The notes: generated by a model not told the origin, from the letters alone. 64,000 nt of DNA from DTKD01 sp964494345 (GCA_964494345.1 CAZBSI010000008.1:1-64000), one strand, 5' to 3'. Counted from the stretch's first letter, positions 22,691 to 31,600 are shown. Numbers and translations are program-made.

Positions 22691-24766
22691 TTACTTCTTT
22701 GAGCCACTAAGCAGATGGCGCTTGTATATCTCGGCATTAACCTTTCTGGCCGCGCTGACCAGTTCAGGATAGGGTTGGTCTACGACGGTTACGAATCCGA
22801 TATTGTAGTTTTCTCCGTCCAAAGTCCTGCCCGTGATCGCCTGATCGACGTACTGGAACCACGCAACCCCTGCCATACACGGGCAGTCCACAGCAGAACG
22901 GACGTAGTTGATAAAGCTCTCCGCGCGGCCTTTCTGGCTGCCTGCGTCGACCAATCCCGTATGGAACATACCTCTATCCAGCGCGCCGAAGTGGAACTCG
23001 CCGATGATAACCGGCTTATCAAGGGAACCATCAAGCGGCCATTTGCCGCATTCCAGCGCCCTTGAATATATGTTGTAGCTGACCACATCGGACACGTCGG
23101 CGCAGGCTCTTACTATAGGCTCGTGCGCCATACCGGAGAACCGCACTCCGAGATACAGGTGATTTTTATCGTATTTTCTGATCGCGTTTTTAATAGTCTC
23201 GAAGTATTTATGCGCAAAGTCGTAGCTGAATTGCCTGAGGTCTGCGCGACTGGCTTCGGTGGATTTGCCCGGAGCACGCAATTCATCCCAGCTCTTAGCG
23301 TCAGTTCCCCAGGCTTTGTTAATCGCCTCTAAAGTAGAGTATTTCTTCTTAAGTTGGTCGACAAAGACAATCCTGCACGGCTGATCCGGCGGAGAGGCCA
23401 GCGTCCCCCAGTCGATGTTATCCCACGAAAGCTCGTTGTCTACGAAATATCCGAGCAATTTACGATTGGATGCGTATTTGCGGGCCATTGGCGCGATTAT
23501 TTTGTCTACCGATTCGGCAAACTTGGGGTCAAATACATCGGCCATCGGCCCCCAGTAGCCGGTGACGCCTTCGACTGACCTGCCTTCGGAGTATATATGA
23601 ACGCAAGCCGTGAATGGCATAGGGCTGTTGTCCATTACATCGCCGTGCGACCAGTTGGCTATGGTGTTAAAGCCCCAGGAATTGAAGCGGGCGTAGGTTT
23701 GTTCCCGCCATTTGTTAAACCAGTCGGTGCCGTGTTTTCGGACGAGGTTGAGTTCATAAAAGCTAATTGCGTGTCCTGAGCCACCAATGGCTTCGGCCAT
23801 GCTATGGGTGCTGCCGATGTTGTGATAGAATCGCCCGAAGACGGGATCGTCTTTTTCCGGTAGCCAATCGAACCATTTTTCCCGCTTGGTGGTGAATGTT
23901 GCTTCTGTCGTGCGAACGCAGTCGATTCCCATCGAGAAAAAGAGTCTGCCTTCTGGAGTGACGAACCACCAGCGGCCATCGACTTTTTGCGTGCGGAACC
24001 AACCGGTGGCTTCGAGCTTCGGGCCATCAGCGAACCCGCCGTAAGAGTCGCGATCCGCCGGAGCCGGGTGGGCTTTAATGTCCTGCAATTCTTCCTGCAT
24101 TCTTGTAGAGAATTGCTTTTCATTGGTTAGTTTGCCGGGCCATTTGGCGTGCTTGTATTGGCCGAAGCGGTCGACAAACGGCATCTTGACCCCAGTGCCG
24201 GAGCTGTCGCCATCGTCTAGAAGCCGGGCGTTGGAAAATATCAGCTTGTGTTTAACCGACGGACGGGTCAAAAATATCTGAAACGCAGTGACCTTTTTGA
24301 GATCGATTGGCTTAGAGAGTTCTCCGACGTTTGGAATGCCGCGCATGCCCCAGAGGGTCGGTATGTTCTTGGCGAAGAACAGCTTTAGAGTGGTCCAGGT
24401 TTTGGGGACGGCGATCGCTTTTCCATAAGTGCAGAAAACCGCGCCATCCGCGCCGGGGTTGTCCACCCGGACTTTTACCTCCAGGTCAGCGTCTTCCGGG
24501 TTGTAAATATCGATAGCAAGGCCCGAAGCCTCACTCCAATCCCAGAATCCCTGGGTGGGTCGTATGAATATATTAGGCCAGTCGGCTATGCCGAAGTCTA
24601 CCTCCATAGCCTTACCACGATCGGTAGACACTATGGCGGTTTTGGCATCGTTATGATTTACCACAGGTGGTATTGTGTCGAGTTTGTATAACAGCTTTTC
24701 CGCTCCTGACGCAGTCGAAGCAGCCAACAGCAAACAACAAGCAAAAATATAGAAATAAGTCGGCAT
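22691..24766 (-). CDS. Secreted GH50-like clan GH-A glycoside hydrolase
   Basis: 691 residues, SD gggaga, signal peptide FYIFACCLLLAASTASG. Residues ~30-200 form a beta-sandwich carbohydrate-binding-type domain (WDWSEASGLAIDIYNPED). The barrel follows: GWFRTQKVDGRWWFVTPEGR, FNSWGFNTIANWS, acid/base Glu in GYFVDNELSWDN, and nucleophile Glu in VIIGEFHFGALDRG, ending WFQYVDQAITGR and IGFVTVVDQPYPE. This pattern is that of beta-agarases of GH50 and relatives. An agar substrate is unlikely to be certain; other beta-galactosidic polysaccharides fit as well. Confidence 0.85.
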   Translation of the reverse strand: MPTYFYIFACCLLLAASTASGAEKLLYKLDTIPPVVNHNDAKTAIVSTDRGKAMEVDFGIADWPNIFIRPTQGFWDWSEASGLAIDIYNPEDADLEVKVRVDNPGADGAVFCTYGKAIAVPKTWTTLKLFFAKNIPTLWGMRGIPNVGELSKPIDLKKVTAFQIFLTRPSVKHKLIFSNARLLDDGDSSGTGVKMPFVDRFGQYKHAKWPGKLTNEKQFSTRMQEELQDIKAHPAPADRDSYGGFADGPKLEATGWFRTQKVDGRWWFVTPEGRLFFSMGIDCVRTTEATFTTKREKWFDWLPEKDDPVFGRFYHNIGSTHSMAEAIGGSGHAISFYELNLVRKHGTDWFNKWREQTYARFNSWGFNTIANWSHGDVMDNSPMPFTACVHIYSEGRSVEGVTGYWGPMADVFDPKFAESVDKIIAPMARKYASNRKLLGYFVDNELSWDNIDWGTLASPPDQPCRIVFVDQLKKKYSTLEAINKAWGTDAKSWDELRAPGKSTEASRADLRQFSYDFAHKYFETIKNAIRKYDKNHLYLGVRFSGMAHEPIVRACADVSDVVSYNIYSRALECGKWPLDGSLDKPVIIGEFHFGALDRGMFHTGLVDAGSQKGRAESFINYVRSAVDCPCMAGVAWFQYVDQAITGRTLDGENYNIGFVTVVDQPYPELVSAARKVNAEIYKRHLLSGSKK

Positions 24767-24835
24767 TATCTCCCTCCACTACGGGGTTAGTATATGTCTG
24801 CTGGTTGCTGGCGTCAAGGGCATTTGACAATGGTT

Positions 24836-24930
24836 GTCATTCCGCGCGCAGTCACGGAATCCATAACAATAAGCGAATCGTGATCCTGCGACTTCGCGCA
24901 GGATGACTAAAATTGGAAGCGCAGGATGAC
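24836..24930. repeat. Double-hairpin repeat (copy 2) with partial extra stem
   Basis: gtcattccgcgcgcagtc/acggaat stem, a 27 base spacer, then gatcctgcgactt/cgcgcaggatgac stem (24836-24907), followed by a decayed 'gcgcaggatgac'. It lies between the divergent GH50-like and ABC genes. Nothing else is evident in 24767-25031. Confidence 0.88.
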
Positions 24931-25031
24931 TATTTAGCGCGTTTGTGTATATGCGCATTGGCAACTGCAATTTTCGATTTTTCTTGCCGATAATGATAGG
25001 TGACAATTCTCGAAGGGAATCGGGATAACCT

Positions 25032-25946
25032 ATGAGCCACCCCATTGAAACCGCGGATCTGCGCAAGGAATACAAACTGGGCAGGAGCAAAGGCGTTCGT
25101 GTCGCAGTTGATTCTCTGAGTATTAGAGTGCCGGAGGGGACAGTTTTCGGTTTTCTTGGTCCAAACGGCGCTGGTAAGACCACTACTATAAAAATGCTGC
25201 TGGATTTCGTGCATCCTACTGCGGGAAGTGCGACAATTTTTGGCAATCCGACTACGGATGCAGCAACCCGGCGACAAATCGGATATCTGCCTGAACAACC
25301 TTATTTCCACAAATTTTTGCGCCCTGTGGAGGTGGTGTCGATGCATGCATCGCTTGCGGGGGTTCGTAAAGAAGAAGTGCGAAAACAGGCTCTTGCGGCG
25401 CTGGAACGCACCGGTATTGCCGAGTATGCCGATACCCCAATAGGCAAACTATCGAAAGGCTTGACACAACGGGTGGGAATCGCGCAGGCGATAGTCGGAA
25501 ATCCGAAATTGCTGATCCTCGATGAACCGACCTCAGGCCTTGACCCCATAGGCAGGCGACACGCACGAGACCTTATTCTGCAGCTTAGAGATGAGGGCAA
25601 AACGGTGTTTTTAAGCTCGCATTTGCTTAGCGAGGTCGAGAATACCTGCGATACTGTGGCTGTGCTTAAAAAGGGAAAGCTGGTGGCTTGCGGGAGCCCG
25701 GACGATGTACGCAGCGGGGATAAGCGGGTGGCGATACTGGTCGATTCGGTGAGTGAGGATACGCGAGCATCGCTGGGGTTTGCCAATGTGAGCGTGGAGA
25801 CCGATGTGAACGGCGTTCGTCTGGGAGTTGCACCAGGGATGCTCTATTACGTGATGAGAATGCTGGAGAAATCCGGGACCAAAATTACGCGAATTGAGAC
25901 GGAACGGGAGTCGCTGGAGGAAGCGTTTTTAAGATTGGCCGCGTAG
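25032..25946 (+). CDS. ABC transporter ATP-binding protein (ABC-2 type export)
   Basis: 304 residues. Seen: Walker A GPNGAGKTTT (43-52), Q-loop region YLPEQPYF, signature LSKGLTQRVG, Walker B LLILDEPTSGLDP with intact catalytic Glu, and H-loop SSHLL. The C-terminal ~70 residues are the usual regulatory tail. Works with the permease at 26194; the 248 bases between them hold repeats. No substrate can be inferred. Likely the first gene of a four-gene operon ending at 27778. Confidence 0.93.
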   Translation: MSHPIETADLRKEYKLGRSKGVRVAVDSLSIRVPEGTVFGFLGPNGAGKTTTIKMLLDFVHPTAGSATIFGNPTTDAATRRQIGYLPEQPYFHKFLRPVEVVSMHASLAGVRKEEVRKQALAALERTGIAEYADTPIGKLSKGLTQRVGIAQAIVGNPKLLILDEPTSGLDPIGRRHARDLILQLRDEGKTVFLSSHLLSEVENTCDTVAVLKKGKLVACGSPDDVRSGDKRVAILVDSVSEDTRASLGFANVSVETDVNGVRLGVAPGMLYYVMRMLEKSGTKITRIETERESLEEAFLRLAA

Positions 25947-25953
25947 AAGGGAA

Positions 25954-26150
25954 AAACGCGAAAGCCCGAAAAAAGCGAAATTTAGAAAATTATGGGAATT
26001 GTCCACGATGATAATGTAGTGTCCAATCTCCGTCTCGGACAGCGGTGTTCGGTGATGGATTGGCTGGCTGGGACAGAGACCAGCCACTACGATAATAATG
26101 GTTGTTCGTTGATGGATTGTATGGCTGGGATAGAGACCAGCCACTACGGT
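25954..26150. repeat. Modular-repeat head part and 57 bp hairpin-bearing tandem repeat
   Basis: 25954-25985 is the 'aaaaacgcgaaagcccgaaa' head part, starting 7 bases after the ABC stop codon. 26054-26150 has two copies of a 57 bp unit (gatggattg at 26054 and 26111), each holding the 7 bp inverted repeat TGGCTGG...CCAGCCA with an 8 base loop. Both sit inside the operon between ATPase and permease. Confidence 0.85.
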
Positions 26151-26193
26151 TATGCAATGGTTGATAATCAACTAACGGAGCTGGAAATATAAT

Positions 26194-26961
26194 ATGCCGG
26201 GAATTTGGATTATTGCGAAGATGTCGCTTTTGGAAAACAGCCGCAAGCAGGTGTTTCATGTGCTTTGCCTGCTGATGCTGGCTGTGATTGCAGGCTCGAC
26301 GATGCTTTCTATATTCACGGAGGGCGTGCAGATAAAGATACTGAAAGACTTATGCATGACCTGCATTCTGTTCGGCGGGGCCGCACTTGCGATTGCACTC
26401 GGCTCGACTGGAGTGCCCAACGATATCGAATCTCGCACCATCCATCCTCTGATAGCCCGGCCGCTGACCAGAGTGCAATACCTGGCGGGGAAATTTCTTG
26501 GCACGTTTATCACAGTATCCCTGGGCGTGATAGCGATGGCGTTCGCGTTTGGAATTCTGATACTTATGTATCAACACAGCCTCGATTCGGCGCTTGGGTT
26601 GGCGGTGTTGTTTACTCTGATAGAGGTGGCAATTATCGCAGCGGTCGCGACTGCTATTTCCACGTTCGCCACTCCCGCAATCACGACCGTGTTGACCTTT
26701 ATGATCTACCTTGCGGGCACGATAAAGATTGGATACATCGGCGGCTTGATAGATAAGTCTCAGACGGGCCTGGGCAAGGGGCTGTATAAACTGATCTACC
26801 ATGCTCTGCCTAATTTGGAGTGTTTCAACCTCAAATCTGCACTGGTTCATAACGATATCATCCCCGGCGGATATCTCACCCAGGTAGCCATTTATGGGGT
26901 ATGCTACATCGTCTTTACGCTTGCGGTAGGCGCGATGTATTTCGCCAACAGGGAGGTTTGA
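26194..26961 (+). CDS. ABC-2 type permease
   Basis: 255 residues, SD ggag upstream of the ATG. About six transmembrane segments are evident: VLCLLMLAVIAGSTMLSIF, CILFGGAALAIALG, FITVSLGVIAMAFAFGILIL, VLFTLIEVAIIAAVATAIS, TVLTFMIYLAGTIKIGYIG and IYGVCYIVFTLAVGAM. DIESRTIHPLIARPLTRVQYLAGKF is the cytoplasmic coupling motif found in NosY-like and related ABC-2 permeases. Partner of the ATPase at 25032. Confidence 0.9.
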   Translation: MPGIWIIAKMSLLENSRKQVFHVLCLLMLAVIAGSTMLSIFTEGVQIKILKDLCMTCILFGGAALAIALGSTGVPNDIESRTIHPLIARPLTRVQYLAGKFLGTFITVSLGVIAMAFAFGILILMYQHSLDSALGLAVLFTLIEVAIIAAVATAISTFATPAITTVLTFMIYLAGTIKIGYIGGLIDKSQTGLGKGLYKLIYHALPNLECFNLKSALVHNDIIPGGYLTQVAIYGVCYIVFTLAVGAMYFANREV

Positions 26962-26963
26962 CG

Positions 26964-27176
26964 ATGCGCCGGATGATCGTGATTATAACTACGTGGCTCG
27001 CTTTTATTAAAACCGCCTGGGCGCACGGGGCGGAGGAACTCGGACACCATTGGGAGATCGGTGCGTATCGCAACGAGATGTATGTGCAGTTGTTTTTGAT
27101 GACGTTTATCGTGGCGGCGGCTTATGCAGTGACGCTGATTAAACGCATCTCGCAGGAAAGGAAAACCCGGCAGTGA
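26964..27176 (+). CDS. 70-residue membrane protein of the ABC operon
   Basis: Starts at the ATG two bases after the permease TGA (SD gggaggt inside the permease gene). Two hydrophobic segments: MIVIITTWLAFIKTAWA (probable signal or anchor) and YVQLFLMTFIVAAAYAVTLI, separated by a His/Glu-rich loop HGAEELGHHWEIG. The basic tail KRISQERKTRQ would be cytoplasmic. Its stop overlaps the next start (GTGA). I do not recognise a family. Position suggests an accessory part of the exporter. Confidence 0.75.
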   Translation: MRRMIVIITTWLAFIKTAWAHGAEELGHHWEIGAYRNEMYVQLFLMTFIVAAAYAVTLIKRISQERKTRQ

Positions 27177-27778
27177 AGAACAAGTTATGGATTATTGCAG
27201 GTATGGTTCTTCTATTTGCAGGGATGTGTGTGATGGAAAACAGCGCCGTGCGAGCGCGGCCCACCGAACCGCCTGATAAAGCTTCCGCTATTTACCAATT
27301 AGCCGGAGAATTTCGGACGATGTTTGCCAATCTGCTTTGGATAAAGGCGGATAGGTATCATCACGAATACATACAACGCGACCCCAATTGGAGCAACAAT
27401 AAGGACCTTATCGGTCTGTTAAAGATGATAACCGCGCTGGACCCACGGTTTGTGGAGGCGTATTCAGTCGGCACGTATATCCTGATGAACGGATATCATA
27501 ATAACATCCGGGCTATGAACTATTTGATGGAGGGTCTGGAGGCGAACCCGCAGTCCAGGGAATTGAATCAGCTTGCTGCCGTTATGTATGCCTATAAGCT
27601 CAATAATCCGAAGCGCGCGCTGCCTTACGCGAAGAGGGCCGTGTGGTTTGCAGAAGACGACTTCAATATGCGCGTCACGAAGAAGAATCTGCGATCGATT
27701 CAGCGAATGGTCAAGGAGCTTGAGGAGCAGCCAGCAGACCCTCCCACGCAATCGCAACAGCCCCAACAACACCGATAA
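27173..27778 (+). CDS. Anchored TPR-like protein of the ABC operon; 3' end runs into the ROK gene
   Basis: 201 residues, GTG start overlapping the previous stop (GTGA). N-terminal anchor LWIIAGMVLLFAGMCV, then a helical region with TPR character: FRTMFANLLWIKADRYHHEY, LDPRFVEAYSVGTYIL, ANPQSRELNQLAAVMYAY, LPYAKRAVWFAEDD. The last ~22 residues (Pro/Gln-rich, EEQPADPPTQSQQPQQ) are encoded opposite the conserved C-terminus of the convergent ROK gene, so this tail is probably read-through after loss of an earlier stop codon. Function unknown; likely an envelope partner of the ABC exporter. Confidence 0.8.
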   Translation: MKNKLWIIAGMVLLFAGMCVMENSAVRARPTEPPDKASAIYQLAGEFRTMFANLLWIKADRYHHEYIQRDPNWSNNKDLIGLLKMITALDPRFVEAYSVGTYILMNGYHNNIRAMNYLMEGLEANPQSRELNQLAAVMYAYKLNNPKRALPYAKRAVWFAEDDFNMRVTKKNLRSIQRMVKELEEQPADPPTQSQQPQQHR

Positions 27779-28682
27779 GATCGCGGTGCGCGGAATGCAG
27801 TATTTCGACATCCTCCGCCAGCACCTTCATAGCCCGCTGCTTCACCGTTTTTGTGACGGGTTCAAACAGCATCTCTCCCGCATTTGCTACCCCGCCGCCT
27901 ATTATTACCGCCTGTGGATTGAGTATATTTACCACATTAGCTATCCCGATGCCGAGGTGATACATAGCGTCGTGCCAGACTTTGGCCGCGTATGAGTCAC
28001 CGTTTTTGGCTGCTTTTGCGACTACTTCGGCAGTCAGTGGGTCTTTTAAGTTGTTTAAGCTGGAATCTGGGTGAAGTGGCAAGCCTTCTTTGGCGATTCT
28101 GGCTATTGCTGTGCCGGATGAGAGGGTTTCGAGGCAGCCGCGATCCCCGCATTTGCACGGCGGCCCGTCCGGGATAATCTTGGTATGGCCGATCTCTCCG
28201 GCGTTTTCACCACGTCCGCGATATGGCTGGCCGCCGATGATTATCCCGCCTCCGATCCCTGTCGAGACGGTTAGATATACGAAATCGTCGAATCTCTTTC
28301 CCGCTCCGTATCGCGCCTCGCCAAGAGCGGCAGCGGTGGCGTCGTTGTCGAGAAATGCGGGTGCGCCGAACTCCTTTTGGAATAGCTTAGTCAGGCAGAT
28401 GCCCTCCCAGCCGGGAAGATTCGCCACCTTATGCAGCACCCCCGACCTGCGATCCAACGGCCCGCCGCATCCTATGCCAATCGCTTTTATCTGTCCGCCG
28501 GATTCATCTATGACCTGACGAGATGCGGCAAGAATTGTATTTAAGTTGGCGTCCGGGCCGAGAGCATTCGGGGTAGGCACTCGTTTGTGAGCAATCAGAG
28601 TTCCGGCCCGATCAGCTATTGCCACAATCGACTTAGTGCCGCCGATATCTATGCCCAATACGTTCTCGCGCTGGCTATTCAC
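27711..28682 (-). CDS. ROK family sugar kinase
   Basis: 323 residues, GTG start overlapping the xylB stop by 8 bases. Phosphorylates a sugar (glucokinase-type) with ATP. Seen: GIDIGGTKSIVAIAD phosphate-binding motif, FLDNDATAAALGE with catalytic Asp, TVSTGIGGGIIIGG, and the zinc motif HTKIIPDGPPCKCGDRGC with CxCGxxGC. No helix-turn-helix precedes the kinase, so it is an enzyme rather than a ROK repressor. Last gene of the URO-D/xylB/ROK operon. Its 3' end overlaps the convergent TPR-like gene by 68 bases. Confidence 0.92.
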   Translation of the reverse strand: MNSQRENVLGIDIGGTKSIVAIADRAGTLIAHKRVPTPNALGPDANLNTILAASRQVIDESGGQIKAIGIGCGGPLDRRSGVLHKVANLPGWEGICLTKLFQKEFGAPAFLDNDATAAALGEARYGAGKRFDDFVYLTVSTGIGGGIIIGGQPYRGRGENAGEIGHTKIIPDGPPCKCGDRGCLETLSSGTAIARIAKEGLPLHPDSSLNNLKDPLTAEVVAKAAKNGDSYAAKVWHDAMYHLGIGIANVVNILNPQAVIIGGGVANAGEMLFEPVTKTVKQRAMKVLAEDVEILHSAHRDLIGVVGAVAIAWEGLLAAPQAP

Positions 28683-30210
28683 TGGTCAGCCTGGCCACTT
28701 CGTCGAATTGTCCGCGAAGGGAGTGATAAAGAGACTGATACATGCTGTAGTACCCATCGTAAGTCTTTTTGGCGGACAAGTCAGCCTTAGTCTCCCCGCT
28801 GATTTTAATCACCGAACGACACGCTTCGGCGACGGTTGGATATAGCCCTGTTCCCACTCCAGCCAGCAGCGCCGCTCCCAGAGCAGGGCCTTCGTCGATG
28901 TTGATAGTGACGTGATCTTTGCCGGTGATATCCGCCTGAATCTGTCGCCAGACCTGACTGCGCGCACCTCCGCCTGATGCACGAACCTGAGCAATCGGAA
29001 CACCCATCTCGTCGAGAATGCCAAACGAGTCGCGCAAACCGTAGGCGACGCCTTCGAGGACAGCTCGCATAAAATGTGACCGACCACTGCGCAAAGTAAT
29101 ACCGAAGAATACACCTCGTGCGTGCGGATCTGGGTATGGGGCGCGTTCGCCGGTGAGATAAGGCAGGAATATCAGGCCCTCGCTGCCGGCCGGGACCGTG
29201 GCAGCCTCACGGCAGATTAGATCATACGGATCATTTCCCAGTGCCTTGGCAATGGCGGTCTCGGTGTCGGCGAAGGTGTCCCTGAACCATCGCAGGCTGC
29301 CTCCAGCCGACAACATCACTCCCATAACGTGCCATTTGCCGGGGACTGCGTGGCAAAAAGTGTGCAAGCGCAGCTTGGGGTCGACTGCGGGTTTATCTGC
29401 GAATGCAAATACAACGCCGGATGTGCCGACGGTGGAGGATATTATCCCCTCTTCAACAACGCCGTTGCCCACCGCTCCTGACGCCTGGTCGCCTCCGCCG
29501 CCGACTACCGGGGTTCCCTCGGCCAGTCCGGTTAGTTTGGCAGCCGCAGCGGTGATTTTTCCGCTGATTTCGACGCTTTCATAGGACTTGGGCATCCACT
29601 GCGCGGGAATGTCGATGGCGTCGAGCATCTCATAAGCCCATTCACGCTTGGTAACGTTGAAAAGCGCGGTGCCGCTGGCATCGGAAACCTCAGTTGCGTA
29701 TTCGCCTGTTAAGCAAAACCGAATGTAGTCCTTGGGCAGCAGGACCTTTTTTACGCAGTCGTAGATTTGAGGTTCGTGGTTGCGAAGCCAGATTATCTTG
29801 CCTGCTGTGAAGCCTGTCAGGACGGGATTTGAGATAAGCTCGACGGTCTTTTCGCGGCCGACAGTGTCCATTATCCAGTCGCATTCGGCCTGTGTGCGCT
29901 GGTCGCACCAGATAATCGCCGGTCGCAGCACCTGATTCTGTTCGTCGAGAAACACCGAACCGTGCATTTGACCGGACAGCCCTATGCCCTTTATCTGAGC
30001 GGCGTCGATCCTAGATTTTGAAAGCACCTCCCTAACCGAGTCGATTGTGCCCTGCCACCAGTCCTGCGGGTTTTGCTCCGCCCAGAGTGGTTTTGGCGTG
30101 GACAGGTCGTAGGTCTTGGTGGACGATGCCACTACCTCTCCCGTGCTTGCGTTTATAAGAAGAGTTTTAGTGCCGCTGGTGCCAATATCTATTCCTAACA
30201 GGTAATTCAT
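28675..30210 (-). CDS. xylB: Xylulokinase
   Basis: 511 residues from MNYLLGIDIG; gaggtgg precedes this ATG, while the GTG at 30219 overlaps that SD. Phosphorylates D-xylulose to xylulose 5-phosphate (FGGY family). Seen: GIDIGTSGTKTLLIN, GLSGQMHGSVFLD with the substrate-contacting Met-His, IIWCDQRTQAECD, GGGGDQASGAVGNG with the catalytic Asp, and the second FGGY signature ASGGGARSQVWRQI. Ten bases after the URO-D-like gene, and overlapped by the ROK gene. Other FGGY kinases are possible but QMHG and length fit XylB. Confidence 0.92.
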   Translation of the reverse strand: MNYLLGIDIGTSGTKTLLINASTGEVVASSTKTYDLSTPKPLWAEQNPQDWWQGTIDSVREVLSKSRIDAAQIKGIGLSGQMHGSVFLDEQNQVLRPAIIWCDQRTQAECDWIMDTVGREKTVELISNPVLTGFTAGKIIWLRNHEPQIYDCVKKVLLPKDYIRFCLTGEYATEVSDASGTALFNVTKREWAYEMLDAIDIPAQWMPKSYESVEISGKITAAAAKLTGLAEGTPVVGGGGDQASGAVGNGVVEEGIISSTVGTSGVVFAFADKPAVDPKLRLHTFCHAVPGKWHVMGVMLSAGGSLRWFRDTFADTETAIAKALGNDPYDLICREAATVPAGSEGLIFLPYLTGERAPYPDPHARGVFFGITLRSGRSHFMRAVLEGVAYGLRDSFGILDEMGVPIAQVRASGGGARSQVWRQIQADITGKDHVTINIDEGPALGAALLAGVGTGLYPTVAEACRSVIKISGETKADLSAKKTYDGYYSMYQSLYHSLRGQFDEVARLTSE

Positions 30211-30220
30211 TCCGACCACC

Positions 30221-31249
30221 TCATTGCCGCAAAGATGTTACGGGTTCGATTAAGGCGAAATAGTTCTCGTCCGGGACATAATATGGAATCGAGTTGCCGG
30301 AGCCAAGCCCATAGCCGCCCCGGTCTGCTGTTCGATCCAGCATAGCCTGTGCGCGTGCGGTTATTTGCTCAGGCTCTGACCGGCAGATGAAGTCTAAATC
30401 TATGCCGCCCACAATCGCAATTCGACTTCCCCAGCGCTCGTAAGCTTCCTCAACAGGGCATATTTTGTCCTCATAGGAGTGCTTGGCGTCGTATTTCATA
30501 TCGTCGATTATGTCGTCCATTACCTCTTCGAGATTGCCGCAAGAGTGAAGGATAACGGGCTTGCCCGCATCATGAATAACCTGGACAATCCGACGATGCC
30601 AGGGGAAGACATATCGTCGCATATCCGTCGGGCTGAGCATAGTCTGCCCGCTGAAACCCCAGTCGTCGTTTGAGATCAAGGCCCCGACCGCAGGATGCTT
30701 CGCCGCCACTCGGTAGTATTCGACTAACCTCGAACCGACATCGGCGAATATCTTTTCGACCAGCTCGGCATCATCAGCCATCATCAAACACAGACCCTCA
30801 AAACCGACAAGCTGCATTACGTTTTCGAGCACCCCGCCCGGCCCGCAAGCCACTATTTTCATCCCCGCAGGCAGTTCGTCGCCGATTATATCCAGCCGAG
30901 AATAACTGAAAGACGCAGGATCCGGCCATTCGTAGGCATCATAGGTCGCCTGATCCGTGATAATTGCAGAGCTGTCGAGGGAGCGGCTGGCCATTTGCGC
31001 AATCTCGCCGGTCGGAAAAGTGAGGTCGGAGGCATAAAGCGTAACATAATCGTAACCTGCGCGCATAAACGCCCTGACGAGCATACGCGAATGATTATGG
31101 CCCTCAAGCGGCTCATCGGCGCTTGCACCTGCTATTTTGCGGTATAGAGCCTCGTTAAGAAAGAACTCGAAGAGGGTAGGACGGGAGGGCTTTTCCCGTC
31201 GCAACACGGCGAGCAGATTGTCGAAGTCAGGATCATTGCAGATATGCAT
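30221..31249 (-). CDS. Uroporphyrinogen decarboxylase-like (URO-D/methyltransferase fold) protein
   Basis: 342 residues. Belongs to the URO-D superfamily but not to HemE: FEFFLNEALYRKI at the N-terminus, MMADDAELVEKIFADVGSRL, ISNDDWGFSGQTMLSPTDM, and VILHSCGNLEEVMDDII with a His-x-Cys that in MtaA/MtbA-type methyltransferases binds zinc. The end (VGGIDLDFICRSEPEQI, GYGLGSGNSIPYY) matches the family found beside sugar-degradation genes in several saccharolytic phyla, whose reaction is not established. First gene of a three-gene operon with xylB and a ROK kinase. Confidence 0.85.
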   Translation of the reverse strand: MHICNDPDFDNLLAVLRREKPSRPTLFEFFLNEALYRKIAGASADEPLEGHNHSRMLVRAFMRAGYDYVTLYASDLTFPTGEIAQMASRSLDSSAIITDQATYDAYEWPDPASFSYSRLDIIGDELPAGMKIVACGPGGVLENVMQLVGFEGLCLMMADDAELVEKIFADVGSRLVEYYRVAAKHPAVGALISNDDWGFSGQTMLSPTDMRRYVFPWHRRIVQVIHDAGKPVILHSCGNLEEVMDDIIDDMKYDAKHSYEDKICPVEEAYERWGSRIAIVGGIDLDFICRSEPEQITARAQAMLDRTADRGGYGLGSGNSIPYYVPDENYFALIEPVTSLRQ

Positions 31250-31321
31250 TTTGCTGCGCTCCCTTTTGGAAATACGAGTATGTTATACATCAAAGCGAGG
31301 CTGATCCGCAATGGGAGGAAG

Positions 31322-31600
31322 AGAAACGCGAAAGTGCGAAAGAAGCGAAAGCCAGAAATAACGATATGGTATCGTAATATGGACAGCCTAAGGAGGTTTG
31401 ACCGGACTTCGAACCTCGGATATCGGACCTCGGGAAAAAGCAGATTTCGCACTGCGCTCGAAATGACACGAAGGGAATAACGCGAAAGAAGCGAAAGCCA
31501 GAAATAACGATATGGTATCGTAATACGGACAGCCTGAGGAGGTTTGACCGGACTTCGAACCTCGGATATCGGACCTCGGAAAAAGCAGATTTCAGCACTT
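31322..31600. repeat. Two tandem copies of a 146 bp composite repeat
   Basis: gccagaaataacg starts at 31351 and 31497. Parts: 'cgcgaaagtgcgaaagaagc' head, a centre with the 15 base dyad ACGATATGGTATCGT, 'gaacctcggatatcggacctc', and the agcagattt end part. The second copy ends after agatttc in unrelated sequence, so it is truncated. 31601-31791 holds no gene I can recognise, only the leader and SD of the methyltransferase. Confidence 0.93.
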
